Positions 8,411 to 17,264 of a DNA stretch of 64,000 nucleotides are shown here, piece by piece (position 1 is the stretch's first letter; the number at the start of each line of letters is the position of its first letter). Made by a program: the position numbers and the translations under genes. The stretch comes from RBG-16-64-43 sp964353865 (lineage in GTDB: Bacteria; Chloroflexota; Anaerolineae; Anaerolineales; RBG-16-64-43): positions 40,639 through 104,638 of the forward strand of contig CAYGXJ010000040.1 in NCBI GenBank assembly GCA_964353865.1. Direction: 5' to 3'. Below the pieces are notes generated by a model. The model did no database searches. It saw only the letters and a list, made by a program, of their open reading frames with translations, and was not told where the DNA came from.

Positions 8411-9349
8411 ATGCATGCCTTGATGGCGCAACATGCCTTAGGAGGTCGCCGAGCGGCACACCGCGCCGCCAGGGCGGCGTTCATTGTGGCGGCCGCTGCC
8501 CTCGCCGCATGCACGCCGGCGGCGCCTGCTTCGGCGCCGGGTGGTTCTTTCGCCCGTGCTTCCGCAACGGCACCCAATGGCCAAACGGCAAGCCCGTCGG
8601 GGCCGACGGCCTCGGCCTCCGCCATGCCGCGCTGGCACCCGGCCCCGGGGCAGACTTGGCAGTGGCAGCTGGCAGGCTTGCCGGTCGATCTTCGCATCGA
8701 GGCCGACATCTACGACGTCGATTTGTTTGAGACACCGGTGGAAATCATCGCCGAGCTTCACGCCCGCGGACGGCGCGCCATTTGTTATCTGAGTGCTGGC
8801 AGCTTCGAGGAGTGGCGGCCGGATGTGGGGTCGTTCCCGCGCGAGTTGATCGGCAGGGCGTATGCAGGCTGGCCCGGCGAGTGGTGGCTCGACATCCGCC
8901 GGTTGGAGGCCCTCGCTCCAATCCTTGAGGCGCGCCTCGATCTGTGCCGCGCCAAGGGCTTTGACGGAGTGGAGGCCGACAACCTGGACGGGTATCAGGC
9001 GGCCACGGGCTTTCCCCTCACCGCGCAGGATCAGTTGCGCTTCAACCGCTGGTTGGCCGCCGAGGCGCACGCGCGCGGCCTGTCCATCGGCCTCAAGAAT
9101 GACCCCGAGCAGGTTATGGATCTGGCCGACGACTTCGATTGGGCGCTGGTCGAGGACTGCTTTGCGCAGGGCTGGTGCGAGGCCATGGTTCCGTTCGCGG
9201 GGCAAGGGAAACTGGTGGTGGCGGTGGAGTACACTGACAGCGGGGTGGATTGGCCTGGCGCCTGTTCGCAGGCGCGCAGCCTGGGGTTCAGCATCGTGCT
9301 CAAGAATCGTGAGTTGGATGCCTGGCGCGGGTTGTGCGATGACGAATGA
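8411..9349 (+). CDS. GH114 endo-alpha-1,4-polygalactosaminidase-like lipoprotein
   Basis: A 312-residue exported protein: basic N-terminus, hydrophobic span, lipobox ALAAC (Cys about 34), then a Ser/Ala/Pro-rich linker to about residue 72. The rest follows the GH114 pattern: TWQWQLAGLPVD, YDVDLFET, CYLSAGSFEEWRPD, WPGEWWLDIR, GFDGVEADNLDGY, GLSIGLKND, LVEDCFAQGWC. Known members cut alpha-1,4-galactosamine polymers. It probably acts on exopolysaccharide at the outer face of the membrane. GGAGG 9 bases before ATG 8411 supports the start. It stands alone between a terminator and a promoter. Confidence 0.88.
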   Translation: MHALMAQHALGGRRAAHRAARAAFIVAAAALAACTPAAPASAPGGSFARASATAPNGQTASPSGPTASASAMPRWHPAPGQTWQWQLAGLPVDLRIEADIYDVDLFETPVEIIAELHARGRRAICYLSAGSFEEWRPDVGSFPRELIGRAYAGWPGEWWLDIRRLEALAPILEARLDLCRAKGFDGVEADNLDGYQAATGFPLTAQDQLRFNRWLAAEAHARGLSIGLKNDPEQVMDLADDFDWALVEDCFAQGWCEAMVPFAGQGKLVVAVEYTDSGVDWPGACSQARSLGFSIVLKNRELDAWRGLCDDE

Positions 9350-9457
9350 GCGTGGGTTGGCCTGGCGGGTGTTGGAGAGGTGGATAGGCGGGGGGCAAGC
9401 CACCCTCGGCAGTTAAGGCGCGGCACACTGCACCCAATACAAACCTTATACAGGGTC

Positions 9458-9486
9458 TTGTCGATCCTCCGGCATGCAGCGATAAT
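9458..9486 (+). promoter_or_regulatory. Sigma-70-type promoter upstream of the DUF1295 gene
   Basis: TTGTCG (9458-9463), a 17-base spacer, then GATAAT (9481-9486), about 108 bases before the DUF1295 start. It lies in the only gap between the GH114 gene and the three-gene membrane operon, so it probably drives that operon. Confidence 0.55.
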
Positions 9487-9593
9487 AACTGCTCACGAGA
9501 AATCTGGAGGATCCCCTCCTGAGGCGCCCTACGCGCCGTGCGCAAGGGCGAAGGCGCGGTTCTGAATAGCTGGATGTTCACTGGAGATTCGAC

Positions 9594-10382
9594 ATGTCGT
9601 TCGTAGGACCGTTTCTTGTTGCCGGGGCAGTGATCCTGGTCTACATGCTCGTTTTGTGGCTGGCAAGCCTTGCCCTGCGCAACTCGAGCATTGTGGACAT
9701 TTTCTGGGGCCTGGGCTTTGTCGTTGCGGCCTGGGCCTACCACGCGCTTGCTCCCCAGGCAGCAGGCCGCGCGTGGTTGTTGCTTGCCATCGTGACCCTC
9801 TGGGGGCTCAGGCTCTCGCTTTACATTCTGTGGCGCAACTGGGGCAAGCCGGAGGACTTCCGCTACGCCAAGTGGCGCGCCGAGTCCGGCGGCCGCTGGT
9901 GGTGGAAGAGTTTCTTCCAGGTCTTTCTGCTGCAAGGGCTACTCTTGTGGATCGTCTCCGCGCCGCTGCTGGCCGCCCAGCTCGGACGGGGCGCGAGGTC
10001 GCTGGCCTGGCTGGACGGGATGGCTCTCGGCGTGTGGCTGGTTGGCTTCTTCTTTGAAGCGGTCGGCGATTACCAGCTGGCGCGCTTCCGTGCGGATCCG
10101 ACGAAGAAAGGGACTGTATTGCGCAACGGCGTGTGGCGCTACACGCGCCACCCCAACTACTTCGGCGACGCCGCCCAGTGGTGGGGTTATTATCTCTTGG
10201 CACTGGCCGCTGGCGGTTGGTGGACGATCTTCAGCCCTGCGCTGATGACGATGTTGCTCATGCGCGTCTCGGGCGTGACGCTGCTTGAGCAGACGCTCAA
10301 GGACAGCAAACCCGGCTACCGTGAGTATGTCGAAAGCACCTCGGCCTTCATCCCCTGGTTTCCGCGGAACAGAGCGCGATGA
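9594..10382 (+). CDS. DUF1295 membrane protein (steroid 5-alpha-reductase-like fold)
   Basis: A 262-residue polytopic membrane protein with about 7 hydrophobic spans. The C-terminal part shows the isoprenylcysteine-methyltransferase/5-alpha-reductase signature: TVLRNGVWRYTRHPNYFGDAAQWWGYY (start about residue 175), which binds NADPH or AdoMet in relatives. The early SIVDIFWGLGF block is typical of DUF1295. The reaction is unknown; lipid or sterol reduction is the usual guess. GGAGA precedes ATG 9594. First gene of an apparent operon with DUF1475 and TspO-like genes. Confidence 0.85.
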   Translation: MSFVGPFLVAGAVILVYMLVLWLASLALRNSSIVDIFWGLGFVVAAWAYHALAPQAAGRAWLLLAIVTLWGLRLSLYILWRNWGKPEDFRYAKWRAESGGRWWWKSFFQVFLLQGLLLWIVSAPLLAAQLGRGARSLAWLDGMALGVWLVGFFFEAVGDYQLARFRADPTKKGTVLRNGVWRYTRHPNYFGDAAQWWGYYLLALAAGGWWTIFSPALMTMLLMRVSGVTLLEQTLKDSKPGYREYVESTSAFIPWFPRNRAR

Positions 10383-10428
10383 GCGCAGCGGCAGGGTCAC
10401 GAGAACCCTCCTTGAAAGGAAGAAGAGA

Positions 10429-10758
10429 ATGCGATTTGCGAAGCTGATTGCGCTGCTGGGTCTGGCAGCGATGAGCGCCGTCCTGATTTACGGCTTCAGT
10501 GTGGGCGATTTCCTGGGCGAAGGCGCGCGACTCCTGGCCATGCCCTGGGGGATCGTATCGATGGTCGATCTCTACGTAGGTTTCATCTTTTTCTCGGGTT
10601 GGATTATCTTTCGCGAGAAGTCCCTCGCGCGTTCGGGTCCGTGGGTCTTCCTGATGCTTGTGCTGGGCTTCTTCGCCGGCGCGCTCTACGCGTTGATCGC
10701 CCTGGTCAGCAGTGGCGGCGACTGGCAGCGCTTCTGGATGGGTCGGCGCGCGACATAG
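10429..10758 (+). CDS. DUF1475 membrane protein
   Basis: A 109-residue membrane protein with three hydrophobic spans. The central PWGIVSMVDLYVGFI, then WIIFREKSLARS and a glycine-containing last helix fit the DUF1475 family, known from plants and bacteria without a defined reaction. GAAAGGAAGAAG directly upstream supports ATG 10429; a longer in-frame start overlaps the previous gene and is unlikely. It is 46 bases behind DUF1295 and 57 bases ahead of the TspO-like gene. Confidence 0.72.
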   Translation: MRFAKLIALLGLAAMSAVLIYGFSVGDFLGEGARLLAMPWGIVSMVDLYVGFIFFSGWIIFREKSLARSGPWVFLMLVLGFFAGALYALIALVSSGGDWQRFWMGRRAT

Positions 10759-10815
10759 CCTGCATATCGTGCGGGCGGTTGCTCGCGCCACGCAACTCTC
10801 TCAAAGGAGGAACTG

Positions 10816-11592
10816 ATGAAACGAAGCACGGCTCTCATTTGGCTGAATGTCATCCTTGGGGTTGGCACAATCCTCATGAACATCTTGGCCAATGCGTTGC
10901 CGCTCAACGGACAGAATACCGGTGAGATTTCGGACCGGTTCAACGTGCTCTTCGTCCCAGCTGGCTACGTCTTCTCGATCTGGGGGCTGATCTACATCGG
11001 GTTGATCGCCTATGTTGTCTTTCAAGCGCTGCCGGCCCAGCGCAGCAACCCGCGCCTTGCGCGCGTGGATCCGCTCTTCCTGGTTGCCAGCGTGGCCAAT
11101 GTGGCGTGGCTCTTCTTCTGGCACTACAACCTCTTCCTTTTGACCCTGGTGGCCATGCTCACCCTGCTGGCCAGCCTGCTCGGCATCTATCTCGCGCAGG
11201 GCATTGGGCGCAGCGCGGTGACGAACGGCGAGCGCTGGGCGGCGCGCGTCCCGTTCAGCATCTACCTGGGCTGGGTCAGCGTGGCGACGATTGCCAATGT
11301 GACCGACGTTCTGGACTTCGTGGGTTGGAACGGATGGGGACTGGAGCCGGCCGCCTGGGCGGCGTTGATGCTCGCCGTAGGCGTGGTGCTGGCTGCTCTT
11401 GTTGCATTCACCCGCCACGATGCGGCCTACGTCCTCGTGTTTGTTTGGGCATACATCGGCATCGCGCTCAAGCAAGCGGCCACGCCTCTCGTCGCGCTGG
11501 TGGCCTGGCCCGCGGCGGTCGTGCTTGCGCTGCTGGTCGCCAAGGCCGCAACGCGAGACAGGCGCCAAGGGCAAGTCCCCGCCGCTCGCTGA
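10816..11592 (+). CDS. TspO/MBR-like tryptophan-rich sensory protein homologue
   Basis: A 258-residue membrane protein with 7-8 hydrophobic spans. The segment SDRFNVLFVPAGYVFSIWGL (about residues 39-58) and repeated Trp-rich helices (VAWLFFWHYN, IYLGWVS) match proteins usually annotated as tryptophan-rich sensory protein, distantly related to TspO. It is longer than the canonical 5-TM TspO of about 160 aa, so porphyrin or sterol binding should not be assumed. CAAAGGAGGAA before ATG 10816 is a strong ribosome site. Last gene of the three-gene operon. Confidence 0.72.
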   Translation: MKRSTALIWLNVILGVGTILMNILANALPLNGQNTGEISDRFNVLFVPAGYVFSIWGLIYIGLIAYVVFQALPAQRSNPRLARVDPLFLVASVANVAWLFFWHYNLFLLTLVAMLTLLASLLGIYLAQGIGRSAVTNGERWAARVPFSIYLGWVSVATIANVTDVLDFVGWNGWGLEPAAWAALMLAVGVVLAALVAFTRHDAAYVLVFVWAYIGIALKQAATPLVALVAWPAAVVLALLVAKAATRDRRQGQVPAAR

Positions 11593-11803
11593 AGGCCATG
11601 CGAGCCAATCTCTCCACCGTGATGCGCCACTCGTCTCCCATTCTGGAATTCATCGAGAGGATGGGGTGGCCATCACGGTGGATTGACGTCCCCACGGCGG
11701 CTGCAATTGCCTTGAGGCGAGACTCTGCCGACGGCTTCTTGGGCGCGGGGTCGAGCGCGCAGGACCATCGACGCAACCCGTCAGCGATCCATGCACCTGC
11801 CTA

Positions 11804-11831
11804 TTGACTCCGCCTGGGATCAATCTAGAAT
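11804..11831 (+). promoter_or_regulatory. Sigma-70-type promoter upstream of the DUF1349-like lipoprotein
   Basis: TTGACT (11804-11809), 16-base spacer, TAGAAT (11826-11831). It lies in the 275-base gap after the TspO-like gene; nothing else in the gap (11593-11867) was recognised. Confidence 0.55.
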
Positions 11832-11990
11832 GAAATAAACCGCACGCGTTCATCTGGAGGGGGGACCATGAACGCACGACATTTCTTTGCCATCCTGGCT
11901 GCCGCTTCGGCCGGGATTTTGCCTTTCCCGCGCCTGACCCACGCCTCCGACCCACCGCCCGACCGCCTTCGCCGACAAGGAGGAACGATC

Positions 11991-12770
11991 ATGCGACCGC
12001 ATCCCCGCCACTTCGCCGTTCTTTTGATCTGCGCTCTTCTTGGCACCGCTTGCTCGTCTCCACCGCCTCCGGCCACTGCGACACCGGCCCCGTCCCCCTC
12101 TCTCCCGCCCTCGCCAACTCCAACCATACCTTTGCCGACCGTAGAATTTATTCCCACTGCCACCCTAGCACCCGCACCCTCACCCACCCCACTTCCAACC
12201 TATCGTGAGGAATTCGAAAAGACGCTGGCGCCGGGCTGGACCTGGATTCGCGAACGCCCAACGCGCTGGAGCCTGACCTCGAACCCGGGCTATCTGACAA
12301 TCACCCTCGAGGGCGGAACCTTCCATCGCAATCTGCTCGTCCGCGACGCCCCCAGCCCGAACTTCGAAATTTCCACCCATGTGCTCTTCACGCCCAAGAG
12401 CAACTTTCAATTCGCCGGGCTGCTGGTCTATGACAGCGATGAGTCGATGGCCACCCTGGGGCGTGCCTTCTGCAATCTGACCGGCCAATGCCGCGGAAAC
12501 GCGATCTACTTCGACAACCTGCAGGACGGCCAATACGCCGCCTCCAATTTCGCCACAACCACGGTCGCGCTGGATCACGCCTACCTGCGCATCCGCAAGA
12601 TTGGCACGACGCTGACCGGCGCCTACAGCGAAGACGGCAAATCGTGGAAGACGATCGGTGAGCAGTTCATCCACATGGAGACCCCCAGGGTCGGTCTGAT
12701 GGCCGGCCAATCCAACGTCGTCGGCGCCGAGGCGATGTTCGACTATTTCGAGGTTGTTGAGCTACCGTAG
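11991..12770 (+). CDS. Lipoprotein with DUF1349/concanavalin-like domain
   Basis: A 259-residue exported lipoprotein: lipobox LLGTAC near residue 20, then a long Pro/Ser/Thr-rich linker to about residue 68, then a beta-sandwich domain (FAGLLVYDSDESMATLGRAF, YLRIRKIGTTLTGAYSEDGK, VGLMAGQS) of the DUF1349/beta-xylosidase-C-like type, which binds carbohydrate in some relatives. ATG 11991 has AAGGAGGA at ideal distance. An in-frame ATG at 11868 also has a strong GAGGGGGG site and would add a second, Sec-like hydrophobic leader. The lipobox favours 11991. Monocistronic, ending at a convergent terminator. Confidence 0.75.
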   Translation: MRPHPRHFAVLLICALLGTACSSPPPPATATPAPSPSLPPSPTPTIPLPTVEFIPTATLAPAPSPTPLPTYREEFEKTLAPGWTWIRERPTRWSLTSNPGYLTITLEGGTFHRNLLVRDAPSPNFEISTHVLFTPKSNFQFAGLLVYDSDESMATLGRAFCNLTGQCRGNAIYFDNLQDGQYAASNFATTTVALDHAYLRIRKIGTTLTGAYSEDGKSWKTIGEQFIHMETPRVGLMAGQSNVVGAEAMFDYFEVVELP

Positions 12771-12828
12771 AGATGTTGCGATGGCGCTCCTCAGTTGCGG
12801 GCCCCGGCTCGTCAGCATCGGCAATGAC

Positions 12829-12854
12829 AGCGCGGCGGGACTTCCCGCCGCGCT
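12829..12854. terminator. Strong hairpin between convergent genes
   Basis: An 11-bp GC stem (AGCGCGGCGGG with CCCGCCGCGCT) closed by the tetraloop ACTT, lying between the lipoprotein stop and the convergent zinc-ribbon gene. It is followed by CGTTTG on the plus strand, a weak T-run, and may serve both directions. Confidence 0.55.
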
Positions 12855-12900
12855 CGTTTGAACTTATCCTGCGTAGGATGCACCCGGCGCGAGGTCCGCT

Positions 12901-13995
12901 CTAATTCGCCGGTTCGAGACTCAACACGCTGCCAAAGGTGTTGACGTTGAGCACCCACTCGCCCCCCACCGCGTAGCGGCGGAACTCCGCCTCGCTGTCT
13001 GGCGTGATGGTGTAGGTCTTGGTCCCCGCCTCGAAAACCACCGTGTAGGACTCCTCTTGTGCGCCGTAGCGCTGGTCCGAGGAGAGCGCGCGCGAGGGCC
13101 AGGCCGGGTTCAGGTCACGCCCACTCACTGTCGCCGTGTCCACCGTCGTCCAATCCATCACGGTATAGCTGCACCAATCATCCGAGACTTCGTAAACGCA
13201 CTCCTGCACCACTTCGCCAATTCCCGTTCCGGTGTCGACCGTATATGGCGTGCCGCACACCTCCCTCGAACTCGCCACCGGCTGGTCCGAGGAATAGCGG
13301 TACTTCTCGGTGCAGCTCCCGCGTTCCGCGTCGTTCGGGATCTCGTCCCACCAGGCCTCGCGCTCCACCGGAGCGAGTGCTTCAATCGCCACCGAGCGCG
13401 TCCACTCGACGCTGGCCACACGGGCGGTCACTCCCTTGGTGCGCGCGGAAAGGAGGGCGATGCACACGCAGAGCAACAGGAGCGCGGCGCCCACAATCCC
13501 CCCAATGGCGAGCGTCTTGCGCGAGATCGCTGGACCGGTTGCGCCAGTCTCGGCCGCGAGCGGGGCTGTGGGCTTCTGACCCGCGAGCTGCGCACCGCAA
13601 TTTGAGCAGGCCGACGCGCCGGCCGGGTTGCTCGTGCCGCACGAGGGGCAAATGACCGGCGCGGCCGGTGCCGCGGTTTGGCTGAACGCCCCCACTACGC
13701 CGCCGCTGGCACGCGCCTTGGCGCCGGATTGATCGCCGCCGCACGCGCCGCAGAACTTGCTGCCGGCCGGATTGCGCGCATTGCAGTATGGGCAGTGAAT
13801 ATCCGGCCCGGCTTTGGCGCGCGCGATCTTCTCTGCATCGGTGATCAGCTTTGAATCCGGCGCCTGTTCAAAAGCCACGTTCTCGGGCTGCGGTGCGCCG
13901 CAGGCCGTGCAGAACTTGTTCGGCCCGGGATTCTTCGTCGTGCAACGCGGGCAGGTCCATATCAGTTCGACAAATCCAATTGACTTCTTGGCCAT
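12901..13995 (-). CDS. Triple zinc-ribbon single-pass membrane protein
   Basis: A 364-residue protein. Three zinc ribbons lie at the N-terminus: CPRC...CTAC (about residues 15-34), CPYC...CGAC (about 68-86) and CPSC...CSNC (about 116-134). A transmembrane helix follows (about 162-185), then an extracytoplasmic domain with six scattered cysteines (RGSCTEKYRY, REVCGTP, VQECVYEVSDDWC), which may form disulfides. GGAGGAG 8 bases upstream supports the start. No enzyme signature. The topology (ribbons inside, Cys-rich beta domain outside) suggests a scaffold or sensor. Transcribed away from msrQ, which lies upstream on the same strand. Confidence 0.75.
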   Translation of the reverse strand: MAKKSIGFVELIWTCPRCTTKNPGPNKFCTACGAPQPENVAFEQAPDSKLITDAEKIARAKAGPDIHCPYCNARNPAGSKFCGACGGDQSGAKARASGGVVGAFSQTAAPAAPVICPSCGTSNPAGASACSNCGAQLAGQKPTAPLAAETGATGPAISRKTLAIGGIVGAALLLLCVCIALLSARTKGVTARVASVEWTRSVAIEALAPVEREAWWDEIPNDAERGSCTEKYRYSSDQPVASSREVCGTPYTVDTGTGIGEVVQECVYEVSDDWCSYTVMDWTTVDTATVSGRDLNPAWPSRALSSDQRYGAQEESYTVVFEAGTKTYTITPDSEAEFRRYAVGGEWVLNVNTFGSVLSLEPAN

Positions 13996-14394
13996 GGGAT
14001 AGGCTCCTCCACGGGCGTCGTCCAGCCTTCATCATACCCAACCTGCGACGAATTGGCAGAGGGTGCACAGGACCAGCGATCGGCGGGCATTCGGCAGAAG
14101 CGAGCTCAGGGTCCCCATCGCGCACGGACCTTCCCCGCCACATGCATTACCTGGCGTGGGCGCACGACCACACAGGCATGCGCTCGGCGAGAGTCCACCA
14201 TGCGTGGCTCAGTCACCACGGGAGATGCCTTCGGGCATGGCAGGCCGTGCCCGAACGTGGCGCACCGTGCTGCGGCGCCTCACGAGGACAAGTGAATGGG
14301 CGCGCGAGAGGTGTGGGCCTCTGGAAGCCAGTCCCGCTAAGCGGGAGGGAAGGGGGTGGGCAGTCGCCACCGCCTCTTTTATCCCGCCGCCAAC
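13996..14394. other. 399-base gap with palindromic repeat material
   Basis: Holds one imperfect copy of the window's palindrome family at 14232-14253 (CGGGCATGGC / GGCCGTGCCCG) and, about 60 bases on, the companion motif at 14310-14360 (GTGTGGGCCTCTGGAAGCC, then GTCCCGCTAAGCGGGAGG). Any promoter for the zinc-ribbon gene must also lie here; none was obvious. Confidence 0.6.
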
Positions 14395-15081
14395 TCATGG
14401 GGGACGGGCGCGAAGGTTGACGCTGACCTGCGCCGCTGCGCGGCGCACCGCCGGAATTCGCATCACGAGCAGAATCGCCACAGCGAGGCCGTAGAGCAGC
14501 GGCTGGCGCCAGTCTGCCTTGACCTGCCACACGTAGTGCACGATCGCCAGCGGCGCGGCGATGAACACCAACCAGTGCAGGCGCTTCCAGTTGCGGCCAA
14601 GACGGCGCATCCATCCGCGGGTGGAGGTGAGCGCGAGCGGGAAGAGCAGCGTGCCGGCAGCCAGGCCGACCAGGGCGAAAGGTTTCTCGATCAGGCCGTC
14701 ACGCAGGTATGCCAGGTTGAAACCGTAATCGAGGCCGATGAATGTGAGGAAGTGCAGCGCGACGTATACGAAGGCGTATACGCCGAGCGGACGGCGCAGG
14801 CGAACCACGCCGCGCCAGCCGAACGTAGCCAGCGGGGTGACAGCCAGCGAGAGAACCAGAAGTACGAGGGCCGTCTTTCCGGTGCGCAAATTGATGGCCT
14901 GGATGGGATTGGCTCCCAGCCTATCGATGGCGTAATCCAGCGCGAGCAAGGCCAGGGGCACCCACGCGGCAACGTGAACCGCGACCTGTAGGATGGCGGG
15001 GAAGTTACAGTGTGGCCTAGGCTTTGGGTTGTCCGGTTTCGCGTTCAAGGTCACGTTCCGCACTGGGGGGTGTGGTTCCAT
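14395..15081 (-). CDS. msrQ: MsrQ, heme-binding membrane subunit of the MsrPQ methionine-sulfoxide reductase
   Basis: A 228-residue ferric-reductase-like membrane protein with six hydrophobic spans, which passes quinone or flavin electrons to MsrP outside the membrane. Family marks are TGKTALVLLVLSLAVTPL, the heme His in YVALHFLTF, TSTRGWMRRLGRNWKRLHWL, and the second His pair in APLAIVHYVWQVKAD. ATG 15081 is preferred over an in-frame start at 15099, whose first codons would come from a palindromic repeat. It lies 140 bases behind msrP on the same strand, with two palindromes in between. Confidence 0.9.
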   Translation of the reverse strand: MEPHPPVRNVTLNAKPDNPKPRPHCNFPAILQVAVHVAAWVPLALLALDYAIDRLGANPIQAINLRTGKTALVLLVLSLAVTPLATFGWRGVVRLRRPLGVYAFVYVALHFLTFIGLDYGFNLAYLRDGLIEKPFALVGLAAGTLLFPLALTSTRGWMRRLGRNWKRLHWLVFIAAPLAIVHYVWQVKADWRQPLLYGLAVAILLVMRIPAVRRAAAQVSVNLRARPP

Positions 15082-15092
15082 GCGGGACCTTA

Positions 15093-15203
15093 GGGGCACG
15101 CCATGGCGTGCCCCAGCAGGAGCCGATCAGAGGCCATCAACCACCTTGGGCCACGCGTCACGGATTCTAACGCGCAACGGCCGGGCACGGCATGCCGTGC
15201 CCG
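15093..15203. repeat. Two perfect 22-bp palindromes between msrP and msrQ
   Basis: Palindrome 1 is at 15093-15114 (core GGGCACGCCATGGCGTGCCC); palindrome 2 at 15182-15203 (core GGGCACGGCATGCCGTGCCC). They are two centre variants of the same element and sit inside the presumed msrP-msrQ transcript, where they would form strong hairpins. Confidence 0.9.
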
Positions 15204-15220
15204 AACGGGACTTGGCCGAA

Positions 15221-16168
<948 letters not shown>

Positions 16169-16479
16169 GCAACACCTCGATTGATGAGAAACCGCTTGAG
16201 GCAACCGGACCCACTCGGCACGGATGCCAATACGCTAAATTCGGGCGCGTCTCGACGCGCCCCAACAGGGGTGATACGCAGCCACGCCAACCTCTCCATC
16301 GCTCGGGTCATGGTGCGGCATGTGGCGGGAATGGCCGTCTGCCCCAGCCTAGCCGATCTCGCTTCCTCCTGATCCTCAATCCTGACCAGGACCATTCCTC
16401 TCCTAATTCTACGTTGCAGCGGCCCACTTGGAAGCTAAGTGTCTGATGATTGCGCCCAGGTTGCAGGCGTGGCCTTTCG

Positions 16480-16508
16480 TTGACTCTCAGAGCAATAACG
16501 GGTACGAT
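16480..16508 (+). promoter_or_regulatory. Promoter of the TetR gene
   Basis: TTGACT (16480-16485), 17-base spacer, TACGAT (16503-16508). The predicted start of transcription falls near 16515, directly at the palindromic operator and only about 16 bases before the first ATG. Confidence 0.65.
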
Positions 16509-16516
16509 TGGACAAA

Positions 16517-16530
16517 ACCGACCAGTCGGT
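16517..16530 (+). promoter_or_regulatory. Palindromic TetR-type operator
   Basis: ACCGAC-CA-GTCGGT: two exact 6-bp arms around a 2-bp centre, abutting the start codon and just downstream of the -10 box. Inverted repeats of this sequence type are common operators of TetR-family repressors. Its position predicts autorepression. Confidence 0.7.
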
Positions 16531-17160
16531 ATGATTATGACCAAAGAACCGCAGCAGAAAAGGGCTCACGAAACCCGGGCGCGAATCCTGGCGGCCGCCA
16601 TCGAATGCTTCTCGCGCGAGGGCTACGACGCGACCGGTGTCTCGGAGATTTGCGCCGCGGCGGGCGTCTCGAAGGGTGCCTTCTACCACCACTTCGCCAG
16701 CAAGCACGTCGTGTTTCTCGAGTTGATCGAGACCTGGCTGGCGAGCGTGGACGCCGAGCTGGCGCGGCTGTTGGCCGCCGCCTCGGATGTGCCGCAGGGC
16801 CTCTTGCGCATGGCCGAGGTCGCGCCCTCGATCTTCGCCGACGCGCGCGGACGTGTGCCGCTATTCCTCGAGTTTTGGCGCCAGGCTAGCCGCGACCCGG
16901 AGGTTTGGCGCGCGACGACCGCGCCCTACCGCCGCTATCACCAGTTCTTTGAAAAGCTGGTCGAGACCGGCATCCACGAAGGCTCCTTGCGCGCCGTCGA
17001 CCCGGATGTTGTGGCGCAAGTCATCGTGGCGCTGGCGGTCGGCCTACTCTTGCAGGGCGCGCTCGACCCGCAGGGCGCCGATTGGAGCAAGGTGGCGCGC
17101 GAGGGTGTGGGCATCGTGCTCGACGGCGTGCGCCCGCAGTCGACCACGCCTTCAACTTGA
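16531..17160 (+). CDS. TetR-family transcriptional repressor
   Basis: A 209-residue regulator. The N-terminal helix-turn-helix is clear: RARILAAAIECFSREGYDATGVSEICAAAGVSKGAFYHHF (about residues 17-56) followed by KHVVFLELI. The C-terminal ligand domain is helical and unrecognised. ATG 16531 or 16537 is the likely start, because the promoter and operator occupy the bases just upstream; a longer in-frame start at 16450 would lie inside them. Likely autoregulated, and it may control the SDR gene 104 bases downstream on the same strand. Confidence 0.88.
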   Translation: MIMTKEPQQKRAHETRARILAAAIECFSREGYDATGVSEICAAAGVSKGAFYHHFASKHVVFLELIETWLASVDAELARLLAAASDVPQGLLRMAEVAPSIFADARGRVPLFLEFWRQASRDPEVWRATTAPYRRYHQFFEKLVETGIHEGSLRAVDPDVVAQVIVALAVGLLLQGALDPQGADWSKVAREGVGIVLDGVRPQSTTPST

Positions 17161-17264
17161 AGCGAGGGACGCGCGCTCACCGCGCGTGGGCCGCCCCGCG
17201 ATATGCATAAGCGGTTCCTGCACATCCGCCCCCGTGGGCGGGCCAGGCAGATTGGAGTTAACGC

